NCBI RefSeq assembly: GCF_002209485.1
Contig: NZ_NJIX01000003.1
Location: 434,001 to 498,000, forward strand
Source: Achromobacter sp. HZ34
GTDB taxonomy: Bacteria > Pseudomonadota > Gammaproteobacteria > Burkholderiales > Burkholderiaceae_B
Length of the DNA: 64,000 bases
Reading direction: 5' to 3'
Each line of letters begins with the position of its first letter. Positions within the stretch are counted from its first letter, which is position 1. This document shows, one piece after another, positions 47,478-61,187 of the stretch. The translations under genes and the position numbers were made by a program. The notes under the pieces were generated by a model that was given only the letters and a program-made list of their open reading frames with translations, was not told where the DNA came from and did not search any database.

Positions 47478-50400
47478 CGCGGTGCTCCGGCCGCGGGCTC
47501 ACCGCGGCGGGCCGCGCGGCGCGCGCGCCAGCGTTGGCCCATGCGGTCGAACATCAGGTAGATGACGGGCGTGGTGAACAGCGTCAGCAACTGGCTGAGC
47601 AGCAGCCCGCCCACCATCACCAGGCCCAGGGGCTGGCGCAATTCGGATCCGGTACCGGTCGACAGCATCAGCGGCACGGCGCCGAACAGCGCGGCCAGGG
47701 TGGTCATCAGGATGGGCCGGAAGCGCAGCAGCGCCGCTTCATGGATGGCTTCGCGCGGCGCCATGCCGCGCTTGCGCTCGGCATCCAGGGCGAAGTCGAT
47801 CATCATGATGGCGTTCTTCTTGACGATGCCGATCAGCAAAATGATGCCGATGATGCCTATCATGTCCAGCTCGTTGCCGGTGAGCAGCAGCGCCAGCAGC
47901 GCCCCCACGCCGGCCGACGGCAGCGTCGACAGGATGGTGACCGGGTGGATGAAGCTTTCGTACAGCACGCCCAGCACGATGTACATCGTGACGATGGCCG
48001 CCAGCACCAGCCACAGCGTGCTGGTGAGGGACGACTGGAATGCCGCCGCCGCGCCCTGGAAGCGCGTTTCGATGGCGCTGGGCAGGCCCATGTCCTTTTC
48101 CGCGGCCTGGATGGCCTTGACCGCGCCCGACAGCGACGCGCCTCGCGCCAGGTTGAAGGACACCGTCACCATCGGGAACTGGTCGAGCCGGTTCACGGCC
48201 AGCACGGTGCGGCTTTCGGAAATATGCGCGACGCTGGAAAGCGGCACCTGGGTGCCGCCCGCGGTGGGGACGTAGATCTGCGACAGCGACTCCGGCCCGC
48301 GGCTGAACTGCGGCATCACTTCCAGCACCACGCGGTACTGCGCCGACTGCGTGAAGATGGTGGAAATCAGGCGCTGGCCGAAGGCGTCATACAGGGCCTC
48401 GTCTATGGTCGCCGCCGTGATGCCCAGGCGCGAAGCGGCGTCGCGATCGATATCGACGAAGGTCTGCAGCCCTTCGTCCTGCAGGTCGTCGGTGACGTCG
48501 GCCAGTTCCGGCACGCGTGACAGGCGCTCGATCACCTTGGGCGTCCATTCGCTGAGCACCTTGAGATCGGGATTGGACAGCGTCATCTGGTACTGCGTGC
48601 GGCTGACGCGGTCTTCGATCGTCAAATCCTGCACCGGCTGCATATAAGCGGTCATGCCCTGCATGCCGGCCAGCGAATCGCCCAGGCGGGCGATGACATC
48701 GGCCATTGAGTCGCTGCGGGAGTCGCGCGGCTTCAGCACGATCTGCATGCGGCCCGCGCTGACCGTGGCGTTGCTGCCGTCCACGCCGATGAAGGACGAC
48801 AGCGAAGCCACCGCCGGATCGGCCAGGATGATCTTGGCGGCCTCCTGCTGGCGTTCGGCCATGGCGCCGAAGGAAATACTTTGCGGCGCCTGCGTGATGG
48901 CCTGGATGATGCCGGTGTCCTGCGGCGGGAAGAAGCCCTTGGGCACCATCAGGTAAAGCAGCGCGGTCAGCACGAAGGTGCCCAAGGCCACCAGCAGCGT
49001 CAAGGGCTGGTGGTTGAGCACCACCTTGAGCATGCGGTCGTAGCCGGCGATCAGCTTGTCGATCATGGCGCCGGTGAAATGGTGGAAGCGGCCATGGCGG
49101 GCTTCGGACTCCGGCCGCAGCAGGCGCGCGCACATCATCGGCGTGAGCGTCAGCGACACCACCAGCGAGATCAGGATGGACACCGCCAGCGTGATGGCGA
49201 ATTCGCGGAACAGCCGGCCCACCACTTCGGTCATGAACAGCAGCGGGATCAGCACCGCGATCAGCGAGAACGTCAGCGAGATCAGCGTGAAACCGATCTG
49301 CCCGGCGCCCTTCAGCGCGGCCTGCAACGGCGTCTCGCCTTCCTCCAAGTGACGGGCGATGTTCTCGATCATGACGATTGCATCATCGACCACGAAACCG
49401 GTGGCGATGGTCAGCGCCATCAGCGTCAGGTTGTTCACCGTGAAGCCGGCCAGGTACATGATGCCGAAGGTGCCCACCAGCGACAGCGGCACCACCACGC
49501 TGGGAATCAGGGTGGCGGTGACGCTGCGCAGGAACACGAAGGTCACCATCACCACCAGCGCGATCGACAGCATCAGTTCGAAGCGCACATCGTTGATGGA
49601 ATCGCGGATGGTCTGGGTGCGGTCCGCCACCACGCTCAAGTCCAGGGTGGCCGGCAGCGACAGGCGCAGTTGCGGCATCAGCGCCTGGATGCGGTCGACC
49701 ACGTCGATCACGTTGGCATCCGGCTGCCGCTGCACGTTCAGCAGGATGGCCGGCTTTTCGCCGGCCCAGGCGGCCTGGCGGATATCTTCGGCGCCCTGCA
49801 CCGTCTGCGCCACGTCGGACAGGCGCAGCGGCGCATTGTTGCGATAGGCGATGATCAGGTCGTTATAGTCGGTCGGCGACTTCAGCTGGTCATTGGCGTT
49901 GATGGTGGTCGAGCGCATCGGCCCGTCCAGGTTGCCCTTGGGCTGATTGGTGTTGGCGGCGACGATGGCCGTGCGCAGGTCCGACAGGGACAGGCCGTTG
50001 CCCGCCAGTGCCTGCGGATTGACGCGCACGCGCACCGCCGGGCGTTGGCCGCCGGCGATGCTGACCAGGCCCACGCCGGGCACCTGCGACAGCTTCTGCG
50101 CCATGCGCGTTTCCACCAGGTCGCGCACCTGCGGCAGCGGCATGGTGGGCGAGGTGATGGCCAGGGTCAGCACCGGGGCATCGGCCGGATTCACCTTGTT
50201 ATAGGTGGGCGGCACCGGCAGGTCGTTGGGCAGCAGGTTGGAGGCGGCGTTGATGGCCGCCTGTACCTCCTGCTCGGCCACATCCAGCGACAGGTCCAGG
50301 CTGAACTGCAGGGTGATTACCGAAGCGCCGCCGGAACTGGTGGACGACATCTGGTTCAGCCCCGGCATCTGGCCGAACTGGCGTTCCAGCGGCGAGGTCA

Positions 50401-50587
50401 CCAGGGACGTCATGACGTCCGGACTGGCGCCCGGGTACAAGGTCACCACCTGGATGGTGGGATAGTCGACCTCGGGCAGCGCCGCCACGGGCAACAGCCG
50501 GTAGGCGATCACACCCGCGATCAGGATGGCCACCATCAGCAACGTGGTGGCCACCGGCCGGAGGATGAAGGCGCGTGACGGACTCAC
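47474..50587 (-). CDS. mdtB: RND efflux transporter, MdtB-type subunit
   Basis: A 1037-residue paralogue of the following gene, starting [20 protein letters not shown] after a GTG. It carries [19 protein letters not shown] in TM4, [13 protein letters not shown], and the C-terminal motif [20 protein letters not shown]. In E. coli MdtBC, two MdtB and one MdtC form the working trimer. The start overlaps the adaptor-gene stop (GTGA), so translation of the four pump genes is coupled. Confidence 0.94.
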   Translation of the reverse strand: MSPSRAFILRPVATTLLMVAILIAGVIAYRLLPVAALPEVDYPTIQVVTLYPGASPDVMTSLVTSPLERQFGQMPGLNQMSSTSSGGASVITLQFSLDLSLDVAEQEVQAAINAASNLLPNDLPVPPTYNKVNPADAPVLTLAITSPTMPLPQVRDLVETRMAQKLSQVPGVGLVSIAGGQRPAVRVRVNPQALAGNGLSLSDLRTAIVAANTNQPKGNLDGPMRSTTINANDQLKSPTDYNDLIIAYRNNAPLRLSDVAQTVQGAEDIRQAAWAGEKPAILLNVQRQPDANVIDVVDRIQALMPQLRLSLPATLDLSVVADRTQTIRDSINDVRFELMLSIALVVMVTFVFLRSVTATLIPSVVVPLSLVGTFGIMYLAGFTVNNLTLMALTIATGFVVDDAIVMIENIARHLEEGETPLQAALKGAGQIGFTLISLTFSLIAVLIPLLFMTEVVGRLFREFAITLAVSILISLVVSLTLTPMMCARLLRPESEARHGRFHHFTGAMIDKLIAGYDRMLKVVLNHQPLTLLVALGTFVLTALLYLMVPKGFFPPQDTGIIQAITQAPQSISFGAMAERQQEAAKIILADPAVASLSSFIGVDGSNATVSAGRMQIVLKPRDSRSDSMADVIARLGDSLAGMQGMTAYMQPVQDLTIEDRVSRTQYQMTLSNPDLKVLSEWTPKVIERLSRVPELADVTDDLQDEGLQTFVDIDRDAASRLGITAATIDEALYDAFGQRLISTIFTQSAQYRVVLEVMPQFSRGPESLSQIYVPTAGGTQVPLSSVAHISESRTVLAVNRLDQFPMVTVSFNLARGASLSGAVKAIQAAEKDMGLPSAIETRFQGAAAAFQSSLTSTLWLVLAAIVTMYIVLGVLYESFIHPVTILSTLPSAGVGALLALLLTGNELDMIGIIGIILLIGIVKKNAIMMIDFALDAERKRGMAPREAIHEAALLRFRPILMTTLAALFGAVPLMLSTGTGSELRQPLGLVMVGGLLLSQLLTLFTTPVIYLMFDRMGQRWRARRAARRGEPAAGAPR

Positions 50588-52011
50588 GGCGTGTTCCTGG
50601 CCGGCACGCTCGTGCTGGCGCCGGGTTCGGCACCCAGCGCGGCGCCGGGCGAGGCGGGGATGGTGCTGGAGGGATCGGTGACCACCTCCACCTTGGCGCC
50701 GGCGCGCAGCCGGTCGGTGCCCTCGATGACCACGCGATCGCCGGGCTTCAAGCCGTCATCGATGGCGACCATGTCGTTGTTGACGGGCCCCAGCTTGAGC
50801 TGGCGCACCACCACGGTGTTGTCGGGCTGGGCCACGAACACGAACGGGCCCTTGGAGCCGCGCTGCACGGCGCCATTGGGAATCACGGTCACGCCCTTGC
50901 GCGTCTCGACGCGCAGGCGCACGTTGACGAACTGGTTGGGAAACAGGGCGTCGTCGCCATTGTCGAAGCGCGCCTTCATCTTGAGCGTGCCGGTGGTGAC
51001 GTCGATCTGGTTGTCCAGGGTTTCCAGCACGCCGGAGGACAACTGCTTGGTATTGGCGCGGTCGTAGGCCAGGACTTCCAGGGTGTGGCCGGCGCGCATC
51101 TGTTCGCGCACGGCGGGCAGCTGGGTTTCGGGCAAGGTGAAGACCACCGCGATCGGCTGGGTCTGCGTGATCACCACCAGGCCATTGGTATCGCCGGAGG
51201 ACACCAGGTTGCCCTGGTCGACCTGGCGCAGGCCCAGACGGCCGGTCAGCGGCGCGGTGATGCGGGCGTAGGTCAGCTGCAGGCGGGCGGAGTCGACATT
51301 GGCCTGGTCGGTCTTGGCCGTGCCTTCGTATTGGCGCACCAGCGCGGCCTGGGTATCGACCTGCTGCTTGGCGATGGATTCCTGCTTCAGCAGCGCCTGG
51401 TAACGCCCCAGGTCGCGGCGGGCGTTGTCCAGCTGCGCCAGGTTCTGCGTCTGCGTGCCCAGGGCCTGGGCCAATTGCACTTCATAGGGCCGCGAATCGA
51501 CCTGCGCCAGCACATCGCCGGCCTTGACGTACTGGCCTTCCTTGAAATTCACCTTCACCAGCTCGCCGTCGACCCGGCTGCGCACCGTCACGGTGTTATA
51601 GGCGGTGACCGTGCCCAGGGCTGGCAGTGTGATGTCCATGTCCTGGGTGGCGGCGGTGAACACACGCACGGGAACGGGCGGCTCGCCCATGCCGGCGGCG
51701 CCGGCGCCACCGGCGCGACCGCCGGGACGCGAGCCGCGGCCCGCGCCGCCCTGGCCGCCGGCGGCAGGGGTGCCCTGGGCATTGGGGGCCGTTGGAGATC
51801 CGGGAGCCCCGGCGACAGGTGTGCCCGAGGTGCCCGGCGCGCCTGGCGAACCCGCGGCGGGTGGCTGGCCGCCCCGCTGCCATCTGCCGCCCTGATGGGT
51901 GGGCCGCAGGACCAGCCAGGCGATACCCGCCACGATCAAGGCAACGATCGTCCAGCCGATCACACGGCGACGTGTGCGGGAAGACTTGGCGGCGGGAGTC
52001 GATTCAACCAT
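50584..52011 (-). CDS. mdtA: RND periplasmic adaptor, MdtA-type
   Basis: A 475-residue membrane-fusion protein. One N-terminal helix ([19 protein letters not shown]) is followed by an unusual Gly/Pro/Ala-rich stretch of about 70 residues (near 40-105), then the adaptor domains: [20 protein letters not shown] (lipoyl), a coiled-coil hairpin, [20 protein letters not shown], and the beta-barrel. It bridges MdtBC to the outer-membrane factor. No adjacent BaeSR-type regulator is seen. First gene of the pump operon; its promoter lies in 52012-52236. Confidence 0.94.
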   Translation of the reverse strand: MVESTPAAKSSRTRRRVIGWTIVALIVAGIAWLVLRPTHQGGRWQRGGQPPAAGSPGAPGTSGTPVAGAPGSPTAPNAQGTPAAGGQGGAGRGSRPGGRAGGAGAAGMGEPPVPVRVFTAATQDMDITLPALGTVTAYNTVTVRSRVDGELVKVNFKEGQYVKAGDVLAQVDSRPYEVQLAQALGTQTQNLAQLDNARRDLGRYQALLKQESIAKQQVDTQAALVRQYEGTAKTDQANVDSARLQLTYARITAPLTGRLGLRQVDQGNLVSSGDTNGLVVITQTQPIAVVFTLPETQLPAVREQMRAGHTLEVLAYDRANTKQLSSGVLETLDNQIDVTTGTLKMKARFDNGDDALFPNQFVNVRLRVETRKGVTVIPNGAVQRGSKGPFVFVAQPDNTVVVRQLKLGPVNNDMVAIDDGLKPGDRVVIEGTDRLRAGAKVEVVTDPSSTIPASPGAALGAEPGASTSVPARNTP

Positions 52012-52236
52012 TTGATGGGATCCGGCGTCTATTCAGCGAAAAGAGCCGCTATTGTCCATCACACTCCGGGGTTTTTATGTGAGAACGACTGTGATTTGAA
52101 ATCGTCCGCAACATGATTTAGCGATCTGAGGGCAAAAACAGGATAAGCCGCATCGATTTCACGCTATTTAGACGTGCGTTGGCCTCGACCTGGCCTGCTC
52201 CGCGCGGGCGAGAGCGCCCCGGCGCCCTTCCACCGC

Positions 52237-52989
52237 TCAGGTGCTGCAGAGCGACATCTGGAACGGTACGTCGCGGCTTACCTGCTGTGGCTTGGCTTCC
52301 CCGCCCTGCGTGGAAAACCTGATCCAAATCATGTACTTATTGGCGCTTATCTCGGGGAAGACGCCGGCATCGTCGGCCACCCAGACCCGCAGCAGCTGGT
52401 GCGAGCGGCCGCCCAGCATCTGCTGGAAAGCGCCCTGCTCGGCCGTCGCCTCCTGCTTGCGGCCCGATTCGCGCATCAGGCGCAAGCCTATGGTCACGCC
52501 CTCGCTCAGCGGCTTGAGCGGCGCCATCCAGGCCTGCAGGTCGGCGCAGCGCACTTCCTCGGGCTTGTGCTGCCACGCATGGTAGGAGGGCATTTCGATC
52601 TGCGTGGCGCCGCCCGGCACCGCCAGGCGTCCGCGCAAGCTCACCAGCCATTCGTTTTCACGCAGCGGCTGGCCGGCCTTGCCCTGGGTGGACAAGCCGC
52701 TGGTGGTCTTTTCCATTTCGCGCAGCATGCCTTCGAGCGCGTCCTGCGACACGCCGGGGTGATCGCGCAAGGCCACCAGTTGCAGACGCTGACGCTCCAT
52801 GTCCTGCAATACCGAAGTCTTGATGTCGGTACGCTCGATGGCATCGAGGATATCGAAGATGGTCGCGACAGCGATCTGATGATTCTTGGCGTCGCCAGGA
52901 CGGGCGAAATAGAACAACCGGTCGAAGAGGTATTCAAGGCGCAGGTATGCCCGGATACGCTCGTTGAAGGGATATTCGTAAAGAATCAC
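52237..52989 (-). CDS. zapD: Cell-division protein ZapD
   Basis: A 250-residue protein (formerly DUF1342/YacF) that bundles FtsZ filaments. Typical start: VILYEYPFNERIRAYLRLEYLF. Further motifs: HQIAVATIFDILDAIERTDIK and LPGGATQIEMPSYHAW-like segment. GTG start. It follows coaE in the conserved pilD-coaE-zapD order. Confidence 0.95.
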   Translation of the reverse strand: MILYEYPFNERIRAYLRLEYLFDRLFYFARPGDAKNHQIAVATIFDILDAIERTDIKTSVLQDMERQRLQLVALRDHPGVSQDALEGMLREMEKTTSGLSTQGKAGQPLRENEWLVSLRGRLAVPGGATQIEMPSYHAWQHKPEEVRCADLQAWMAPLKPLSEGVTIGLRLMRESGRKQEATAEQGAFQQMLGGRSHQLLRVWVADDAGVFPEISANKYMIWIRFSTQGGEAKPQQVSRDVPFQMSLCST

Positions 52990-53043
52990 GCTCGATACAG
53001 GTCCGTCAATAAACCGGCCGAAGCCGGAATGGTTGGGGGAACA

Positions 53044-53703
53044 TCATGCACCGCGATGGGTGGACGCCGGCAGTGACGCCGCCAGCGCGCACCATTGTTC
53101 ATGCAGGGTTTTCGCCCGCGCGCGCAATTGTTCCGGCGAGGTCGCGCCGTCGTTGAGTATCACGTCGTGCGCGGCCGCCAGGCGGGTTGCCCGCGCGACC
53201 TGTGCCGCCATAATACGCTGGATGGTCGATATCGTCAGCCCGCTGCGCGACTGCACGCGTGCAATCTGTGTCTCGGGATCGCAATCGATTACACAGACGC
53301 GATCGACCCTTTGCACCCAGCGACCGGATTCGATCAACAGGGGCACCACGAAGACCACATAGCATCCCGTCGCGGCCGCGGCTTGGGCGTCGGTTCGCGC
53401 GCCGATCAGCGGATGCAAAATGGCTTCCAGCCGCCCGCGCGCTTGCGCATCGGCGAACACCTGTTCGCGCATCCAGTCGCGGTCAAGCGCACCGTCCGCA
53501 CGGCGTGCGCGCGCGCCGAAGGCCTGTTCGATGGCCGGCATGGCGGCACCACCCGGGGCCGTCAGCGCATGCGCGATCCGGTCCGTATCGATCACGCTGG
53601 CGCCCCACTCGGCCAGCAGGTCGGCGACATAAGTCTTGCCCGACCCGATACCGCCGGTCAGGCCGATTTTCAAATGGGTGGAAGGTGAGGATGCGGACAT
53701 CAT
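53044..53703 (-). CDS. coaE: Dephospho-CoA kinase
   Basis: A 219-residue P-loop kinase for the last step of coenzyme A synthesis. Walker A GLTGGIGSGKTYVADLL near residue 14, DTDRIAH with the catalytic Asp region, VVFVVPLLIESG, and VCVIDCDPETQIARV. Two adjacent ATGs (53703, 53700) can start it. panC for the same pathway lies 2.3 kb away but on its own. Confidence 0.95.
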   Translation of the reverse strand: MMSASSPSTHLKIGLTGGIGSGKTYVADLLAEWGASVIDTDRIAHALTAPGGAAMPAIEQAFGARARRADGALDRDWMREQVFADAQARGRLEAILHPLIGARTDAQAAAATGCYVVFVVPLLIESGRWVQRVDRVCVIDCDPETQIARVQSRSGLTISTIQRIMAAQVARATRLAAAHDVILNDGATSPEQLRARAKTLHEQWCALAASLPASTHRGA

Positions 53704-53759
53704 GAAGGGGTTTGTACTTGCCTCTGGTTACCCATCGTTGCGGATGTGGATACGAATCA

Positions 53760-54608
53760 TCACGTGAGCCAGCCAGGCGGCAGTCCGCCGCAGAACAACG
53801 CCACGATACCAGCCGCCGCCAGATAAGGGCCGAATGGTTGCGGTTGGCCGCGCCGCGCCCGTCGCGTGGCGATCAGGAACAAACCCGCCAAGGCACCGGT
53901 CAGGGAGGCCGCCAGCAGCAGCAGCGGGAGTGCCGCCAGGCCCAGCCAGGCCCCCAGGGCCGCCAGCAACTTGAAGTCGCCGTAGCCCATGCCTTCGCGT
54001 CCGGTCAGCATGCGGTAGCCATGAAACAGCAGCCACAACAGGCCATAGCCCACCGCCGCGCCCAATACCGCCTGGGTCGTGGGCGCGAAGGTGTCGGCGA
54101 CATTGGCCAGCAGGCCCGCCCACAGCAGCGGCAGCGTGATGACGTCGGGCAGCAGGCCGGTATCCATGTCTATCCAGGCCAGCGCCAGCAAGCCCGCCAC
54201 CAGCAGCATGGCCCACACGGCCTGGACACCCGGCCCGAAACGCCAGACACAGGCGGCGAAGCCCAGGGCCGTCATGCCTTCGAGCACCGGATAACGCCAC
54301 GAGATGGACTGGCCGCAAGCGCCGCAGCGGCCCCGCAGCAACAGCCAGCCGAGCAGGGGCAGGCGGCGCCAGCCGGTGACCGGCGCCTGGCAGGCCGGGC
54401 AGCGGCAGGCGCGCCGCCACAGGCTGGGGCGATCTTCTTCCGGCTGCGTGGCCTCGCCCCGCCATTCGCGGAACTGGGCTTCCCAGTCGTAGTCCATGAT
54501 GCGCGGAAGGCGGTCCACCACCCTGGTCAACCAGGACCCGACCACCAGGCCCGCGATGGCGGCCAGGAAGATCGCGCTGGTGGTGCCGATGGCAAATATG
54601 GACTGCAT
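53760..54608 (-). CDS. pilD: Type IV prepilin peptidase/N-methyltransferase
   Basis: A 282-residue polytopic aspartic protease. The cytoplasmic N-terminal domain has two CxxC pairs (CPAC and CGAC) that bind zinc. The two catalytic aspartates are in LAWIDMDTGLLPD and GMGYGDFKLL (GxGD). It cuts leader peptides of type IV pilins and type II pseudopilins and methylates the new N-terminus. No pilB/pilC is next to it; the region upstream instead holds a rightward lipoprotein gene, so its substrates are encoded elsewhere. Confidence 0.94.
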   Translation of the reverse strand: MQSIFAIGTTSAIFLAAIAGLVVGSWLTRVVDRLPRIMDYDWEAQFREWRGEATQPEEDRPSLWRRACRCPACQAPVTGWRRLPLLGWLLLRGRCGACGQSISWRYPVLEGMTALGFAACVWRFGPGVQAVWAMLLVAGLLALAWIDMDTGLLPDVITLPLLWAGLLANVADTFAPTTQAVLGAAVGYGLLWLLFHGYRMLTGREGMGYGDFKLLAALGAWLGLAALPLLLLAASLTGALAGLFLIATRRARRGQPQPFGPYLAAAGIVALFCGGLPPGWLT

Positions 54609-54755
54609 GGTGCTCCCTATGGGGCCGTGGCAACGGCCGTCGACGCGCATTATTGAGCGCGGCGGCCGAATGTCCAAATCGCCGCCCCAAGCCGCCGCCC
54701 GCGGCGCCCCAATCATGCGTAGAATTACCTCTAAATTTTGATTTCTGGATACATC

Positions 54756-55541
54756 ATGCCTGCCGCCGCGCTCGAACGACCCTCGCCTGCCCCTGTTTCC
54801 GCACGTACGAGCCTGACGGCCTCCGGCCTCATCGCCTTGGCCATCCTGGGGCCGCTGACCGGTTGCGCCCAGCAGCGCGAACCCGGCTACTACGATCCGC
54901 CGGGCGCCAGCACGCTGGGCGATGCCCAGTACAACGCGAACAACGCCGGGTCCCGTCCTATGTTCCGCGCCCCCTCGCAGTTGCAGATCGACCTGAAGCC
55001 GGCCACCCCCAGCCAGCAACAGCAAGCCGCCGCGCAACAACAGCAGGCCGTGCAGCAAGGCCGTACCACCGAGGACGGCCAAGCCGCCCCGGTCACCATC
55101 GCCAGCGCCGACGCGCCGGCGCTCGCCCCCGCGGCCGGCCAGGCGGCCAGCAAGCTGGTGCCGCAGCCGCAGACCTATATGGGCACCCTGCCCTGTTTCG
55201 CCGCCGGCCTGAATTGCGAAGCCCAGCGCATCACCCTGACCCTGGCGCCCAATGGCCGTTGGCGCGGCCGTTCCGCCTACCTGGAAGATGCCAGCCACAA
55301 GGAAAAGGCCGTGGCCGAGCAAGGCTGCTGGGACTCCACCGACGAAAAGCCGCCGCGCGTCTTCCTGACGGGCGCCGACGGCAACTCACGCGCCGAATTC
55401 GTGGTCGCCGCCAATAATGTCTTGCGCCTGCGCTCGCTGGCCGGTGTCGCGCCCAATCTGAACTACACGCTGACGCGCCAGCCTGACCTCGATCCCATCG
55501 ACGAACTGGGCAAGCAGACGCCGCCGAAGTGCAATCCCTGA
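54756..55541 (+). CDS. NlpE-like outer-membrane lipoprotein
   Basis: A 261-residue lipoprotein with lipobox LTGC near residue 36. A Gln/Ala-rich linker (about residues 80-105) leads to a C-terminal domain like the NlpE N-terminal beta domain: YMGTLPCFAAGLNCEAQRI then LTLAPNGRWRGRSAYLE. NlpE proteins sense surface contact and copper in enterobacteria; the usual CxxC is here C-x6-C, so that link is weaker. The ATG at 54756 is preferred to the TTG at 54738. Copy of unknown partner genes; stands alone. Confidence 0.82.
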   Translation: MPAAALERPSPAPVSARTSLTASGLIALAILGPLTGCAQQREPGYYDPPGASTLGDAQYNANNAGSRPMFRAPSQLQIDLKPATPSQQQQAAAQQQQAVQQGRTTEDGQAAPVTIASADAPALAPAAGQAASKLVPQPQTYMGTLPCFAAGLNCEAQRITLTLAPNGRWRGRSAYLEDASHKEKAVAEQGCWDSTDEKPPRVFLTGADGNSRAEFVVAANNVLRLRSLAGVAPNLNYTLTRQPDLDPIDELGKQTPPKCNP

Positions 55542-55546
55542 CCTGA

Positions 55547-55816
55547 TCATTCCCGGGCCCGCCGGTGCGGGCACATCCGGCATGCCAGCTCCATGGTCGA
55601 ACGTACGCCAACCTTGCGCAGGATGTTGGCGCGATGGGCTTCCGCCGTACGCATCGATATCGACATTTCGATGGAGATGTATTTGTTGGACTTGCCGCTG
55701 ATCAGATAGGGCAAGATCTCCCGCTCGCGGAACGTGAGTTCTATCTGTGGCGAACAGGCCGGCTGGGGCGTACAGGCCGGCGCCCGTATTGCCGGCACAT
55801 GCATACGAGACATCAT
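55547..55816 (-). CDS. HTH-only LuxR-type transcriptional regulator
   Basis: An 89-residue protein consisting of a LuxR/GerE helix-turn-helix (LTFREREILPYLISGKSNKY, then MSISMRTAEAHRANILRKVG) with a short N-terminal tail and no receiver or ligand-binding domain. It can bind DNA but has no visible input. GGAGGAAGG lies 4-12 bases before the ATG at 55816, so the short start is right. A 9-bp inverted repeat stands 54 bases upstream. Confidence 0.88.
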   Translation of the reverse strand: MMSRMHVPAIRAPACTPQPACSPQIELTFREREILPYLISGKSNKYISIEMSISMRTAEAHRANILRKVGVRSTMELACRMCPHRRARE

Positions 55817-55869
55817 GGGACCCTTCCTCCGTGGCTGGGATGGAAGGGAGTCTTGCATGCGTGTCCTTG

Positions 55870-55896
55870 CCCTGTAAGCTGCCAGAACTTACAGGG
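55870..55896. promoter_or_regulatory. Perfect 9-bp inverted repeat upstream of the HTH gene
   Basis: CCCTGTAAG (55870-55878) and CTTACAGGG (55888-55896) are exact complements across 9 bases. The half-sites resemble those of lux-box-type operators (CTGTA ... TACAG), though the spacing is longer. It lies 54 bases before the HTH start, between that gene and panC, so it could serve autoregulation. Confidence 0.55.
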
Positions 55897-55975
55897 TGGA
55901 CAGGCCCGTCCTACATAGGTGTACTACGCGAGCGCATGACTCGTACGCATCGTTCGTACGCGCCATGCAGGCGCA

Positions 55976-57746
<1,771 letters not shown>

Positions 57747-57763
57747 GGCCGGGACCGAACGCG

Positions 57764-57952
57764 TCAGTCCGCTGAATAGACGTAAGGCTTCTGCTGCACG
57801 CGGGCAGCGCGGAATCCTTCGAGCAGTTCAGGATCCTGCGGCTTGTCCCAGAGCAGGCCGCGGCCTTCGCGCTGGCGCTTTTCGACATCGGGATGGGCCT
57901 GTTTGAAGTTCTTCAGGAACAGGGTGATCTCGGATTCGTAGGTTTTGGCCAT
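57764..57952 (-). CDS. DUF3460 family small protein
   Basis: A 62-residue protein beginning MAKTYESEITLFLKNFK and ending KPYVYSAD, the full length of the betaproteobacterial DUF3460 family. Function unknown. It lies directly upstream of scpA, as in other Burkholderiales. The ATG at 57952 fits the family start. Confidence 0.9.
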   Translation of the reverse strand: MAKTYESEITLFLKNFKQAHPDVEKRQREGRGLLWDKPQDPELLEGFRAARVQQKPYVYSAD

Positions 57953-58115
57953 GGCACCAGTGTCGGTGGGTAGTTGGTAGGTAATTGGCAAGTTGCCGCC
58001 AGTTTACTGCACCGCTGCCAAACTGCCCGCCGGGGCGTCAAGCCGCCCGTCAGAGCCCCGGGTTTACAATGTGCGGGCTTCTGCTGTCGCCCTCCGCCGC
58101 GCCTCCCGGACCCCC

Positions 58116-59595
58116 ATGTCTGCCTCGACTTCTTCCGCCTCCTCCTCGGCTCTGCCCTCGCCATCCCTCCAAGACCCCGACGCCCTGCGCGCCGCCCGCA
58201 TGATTCCCTTCATCGTGGGCTGCGCGCTGTTCATGCAGATGCTGGACGCCACGGTGGTAGCCACCGCCCTGCCGGCCATGGCCGCGTCGTTGGGGTCCAC
58301 CCCGGTGCGGCTGAACGTGGCGATCACGTCCTACCTGTTGGCGGCGGCGGTATTCGTGCCCATCAGTGGCTGGGCCTCCGACCGGTTCGGCGCGCGGCGC
58401 GTGTTCATCGCCGCCATCGTCCTGTTCACCCTCAGCTCGGTGACCTGCGCCATTTCGCAGGACCTGACCCAACTGGTACTGTCGCGCATCGCCCAGGGTA
58501 TCGCCGGGGCCATGATGGTGCCGGTGGGGCGAATCATCCTGCTGCGGCTGGTGCCCAAGGAGGACCTGCTCAAGGCCATGTCCTTCCTGTCCATCCCCGC
58601 CCTGCTGGGCCCGATGATCGGGCCACCGCTGGGCGGTTTCCTGGTCACCTATGCGTCCTGGCACTGGATCTTCCTGATCAATGTGCCGATGGGCATCTTC
58701 GGCATCGCCCTGACCTTGCGCTACATCAAGGAAGTACGCGATGCCGATCCACCAAAGCTGGACTGGCTGGGCTTCTTCCTCAGCGCCATCTGCCTGGCCG
58801 CCCTGGTGACGGGTTTCGAAGCCATCGGCCACGACGTCATGGGCCATACCCAGTTACTCGGCCTGATCGCGGTCGGCCTGTTGTGCGGCTTCTGGTACGT
58901 GCGCCACTCGCGCCGCATCGACTATCCCATCATCGACCTGTCGCTGATGCGTATTCCCACCTTCGCCATCTCCACGCTGGCCGGCAACCTGTGCCGCTTC
59001 ACGGTGGGCGCCACCCCCTTCCTGCTGGCCATGCTGTTGCAGATCGGCTTCGGCCTGTCGCCGCTGGCCGCGGGCATGATCACCTTCGCCGGCGCCGCGG
59101 GCGCGCTGCTGATGAAGTTCGTCGCCACGCCCATCGTGCGGCGCTTCGGCTTTCGCCGCGTCCTCACCGTCAACGCCGTGTTGACCGGCGTTTTCATCGT
59201 GGCCTGCGCCCTGTTCCGGCCAGACACACCGCCCTGGTTGATGATCGTCGTCCTGCTGGTAGGCGGCTTCTTCCGCTCGCTGCAGTTCACCGGCGTCAAT
59301 ACGCTTACCTACGCCGACATTCCGCCCAAGCTCATGAGCCGCGCCAGCAGTTTCGCCGCCATGGCGCAACAATTGGGCGTCAGCATCGGGGTGGGGGTTG
59401 CCGCGGTCACATTGAACGTGAGCATGGCCCTGCGCGGAGCCGATACACTATCCGTCGGAGACACCGTCAGCGGCTTCCTCGTGATCGGCATCCTGTGCGC
59501 GGCGTCGTATTTCTCGTTCCGCCGCCTGGACCCGAACGCTGGCGACCAGGTAAACGGCCGCAGAGCCAAGGCGGCAGCGACGGTAAACAACGACA

Positions 59596-59606
<11 letters not shown>
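58116..59606 (+). CDS. DHA2-family (EmrB/QacA) MFS exporter
   Basis: A 496-residue, 14-span proton antiporter. It starts with a Ser-rich cytoplasmic tail of about 30 residues, then [25 protein letters not shown], with the acidic motif D1 in span 1. Motif A is [13 protein letters not shown] and motif [14 protein letters not shown]. Exports amphiphilic drugs or similar compounds. ATG at 58116 was chosen; upstream codons lack a ribosome site. It overlaps glpK by 11 bases and resembles the exporter on the other side of glpK. Confidence 0.92.
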
Positions 59607-61179
<1,573 letters not shown>

Positions 61180-61187
61180 TTCGACAC

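Noticed and set aside
43900-50500. The two large adjacent transporters as an assembly duplication.
   Set aside because: They differ clearly in sequence throughout and match the distinct MdtB and MdtC types, with four-base overlaps as in a genuine operon.
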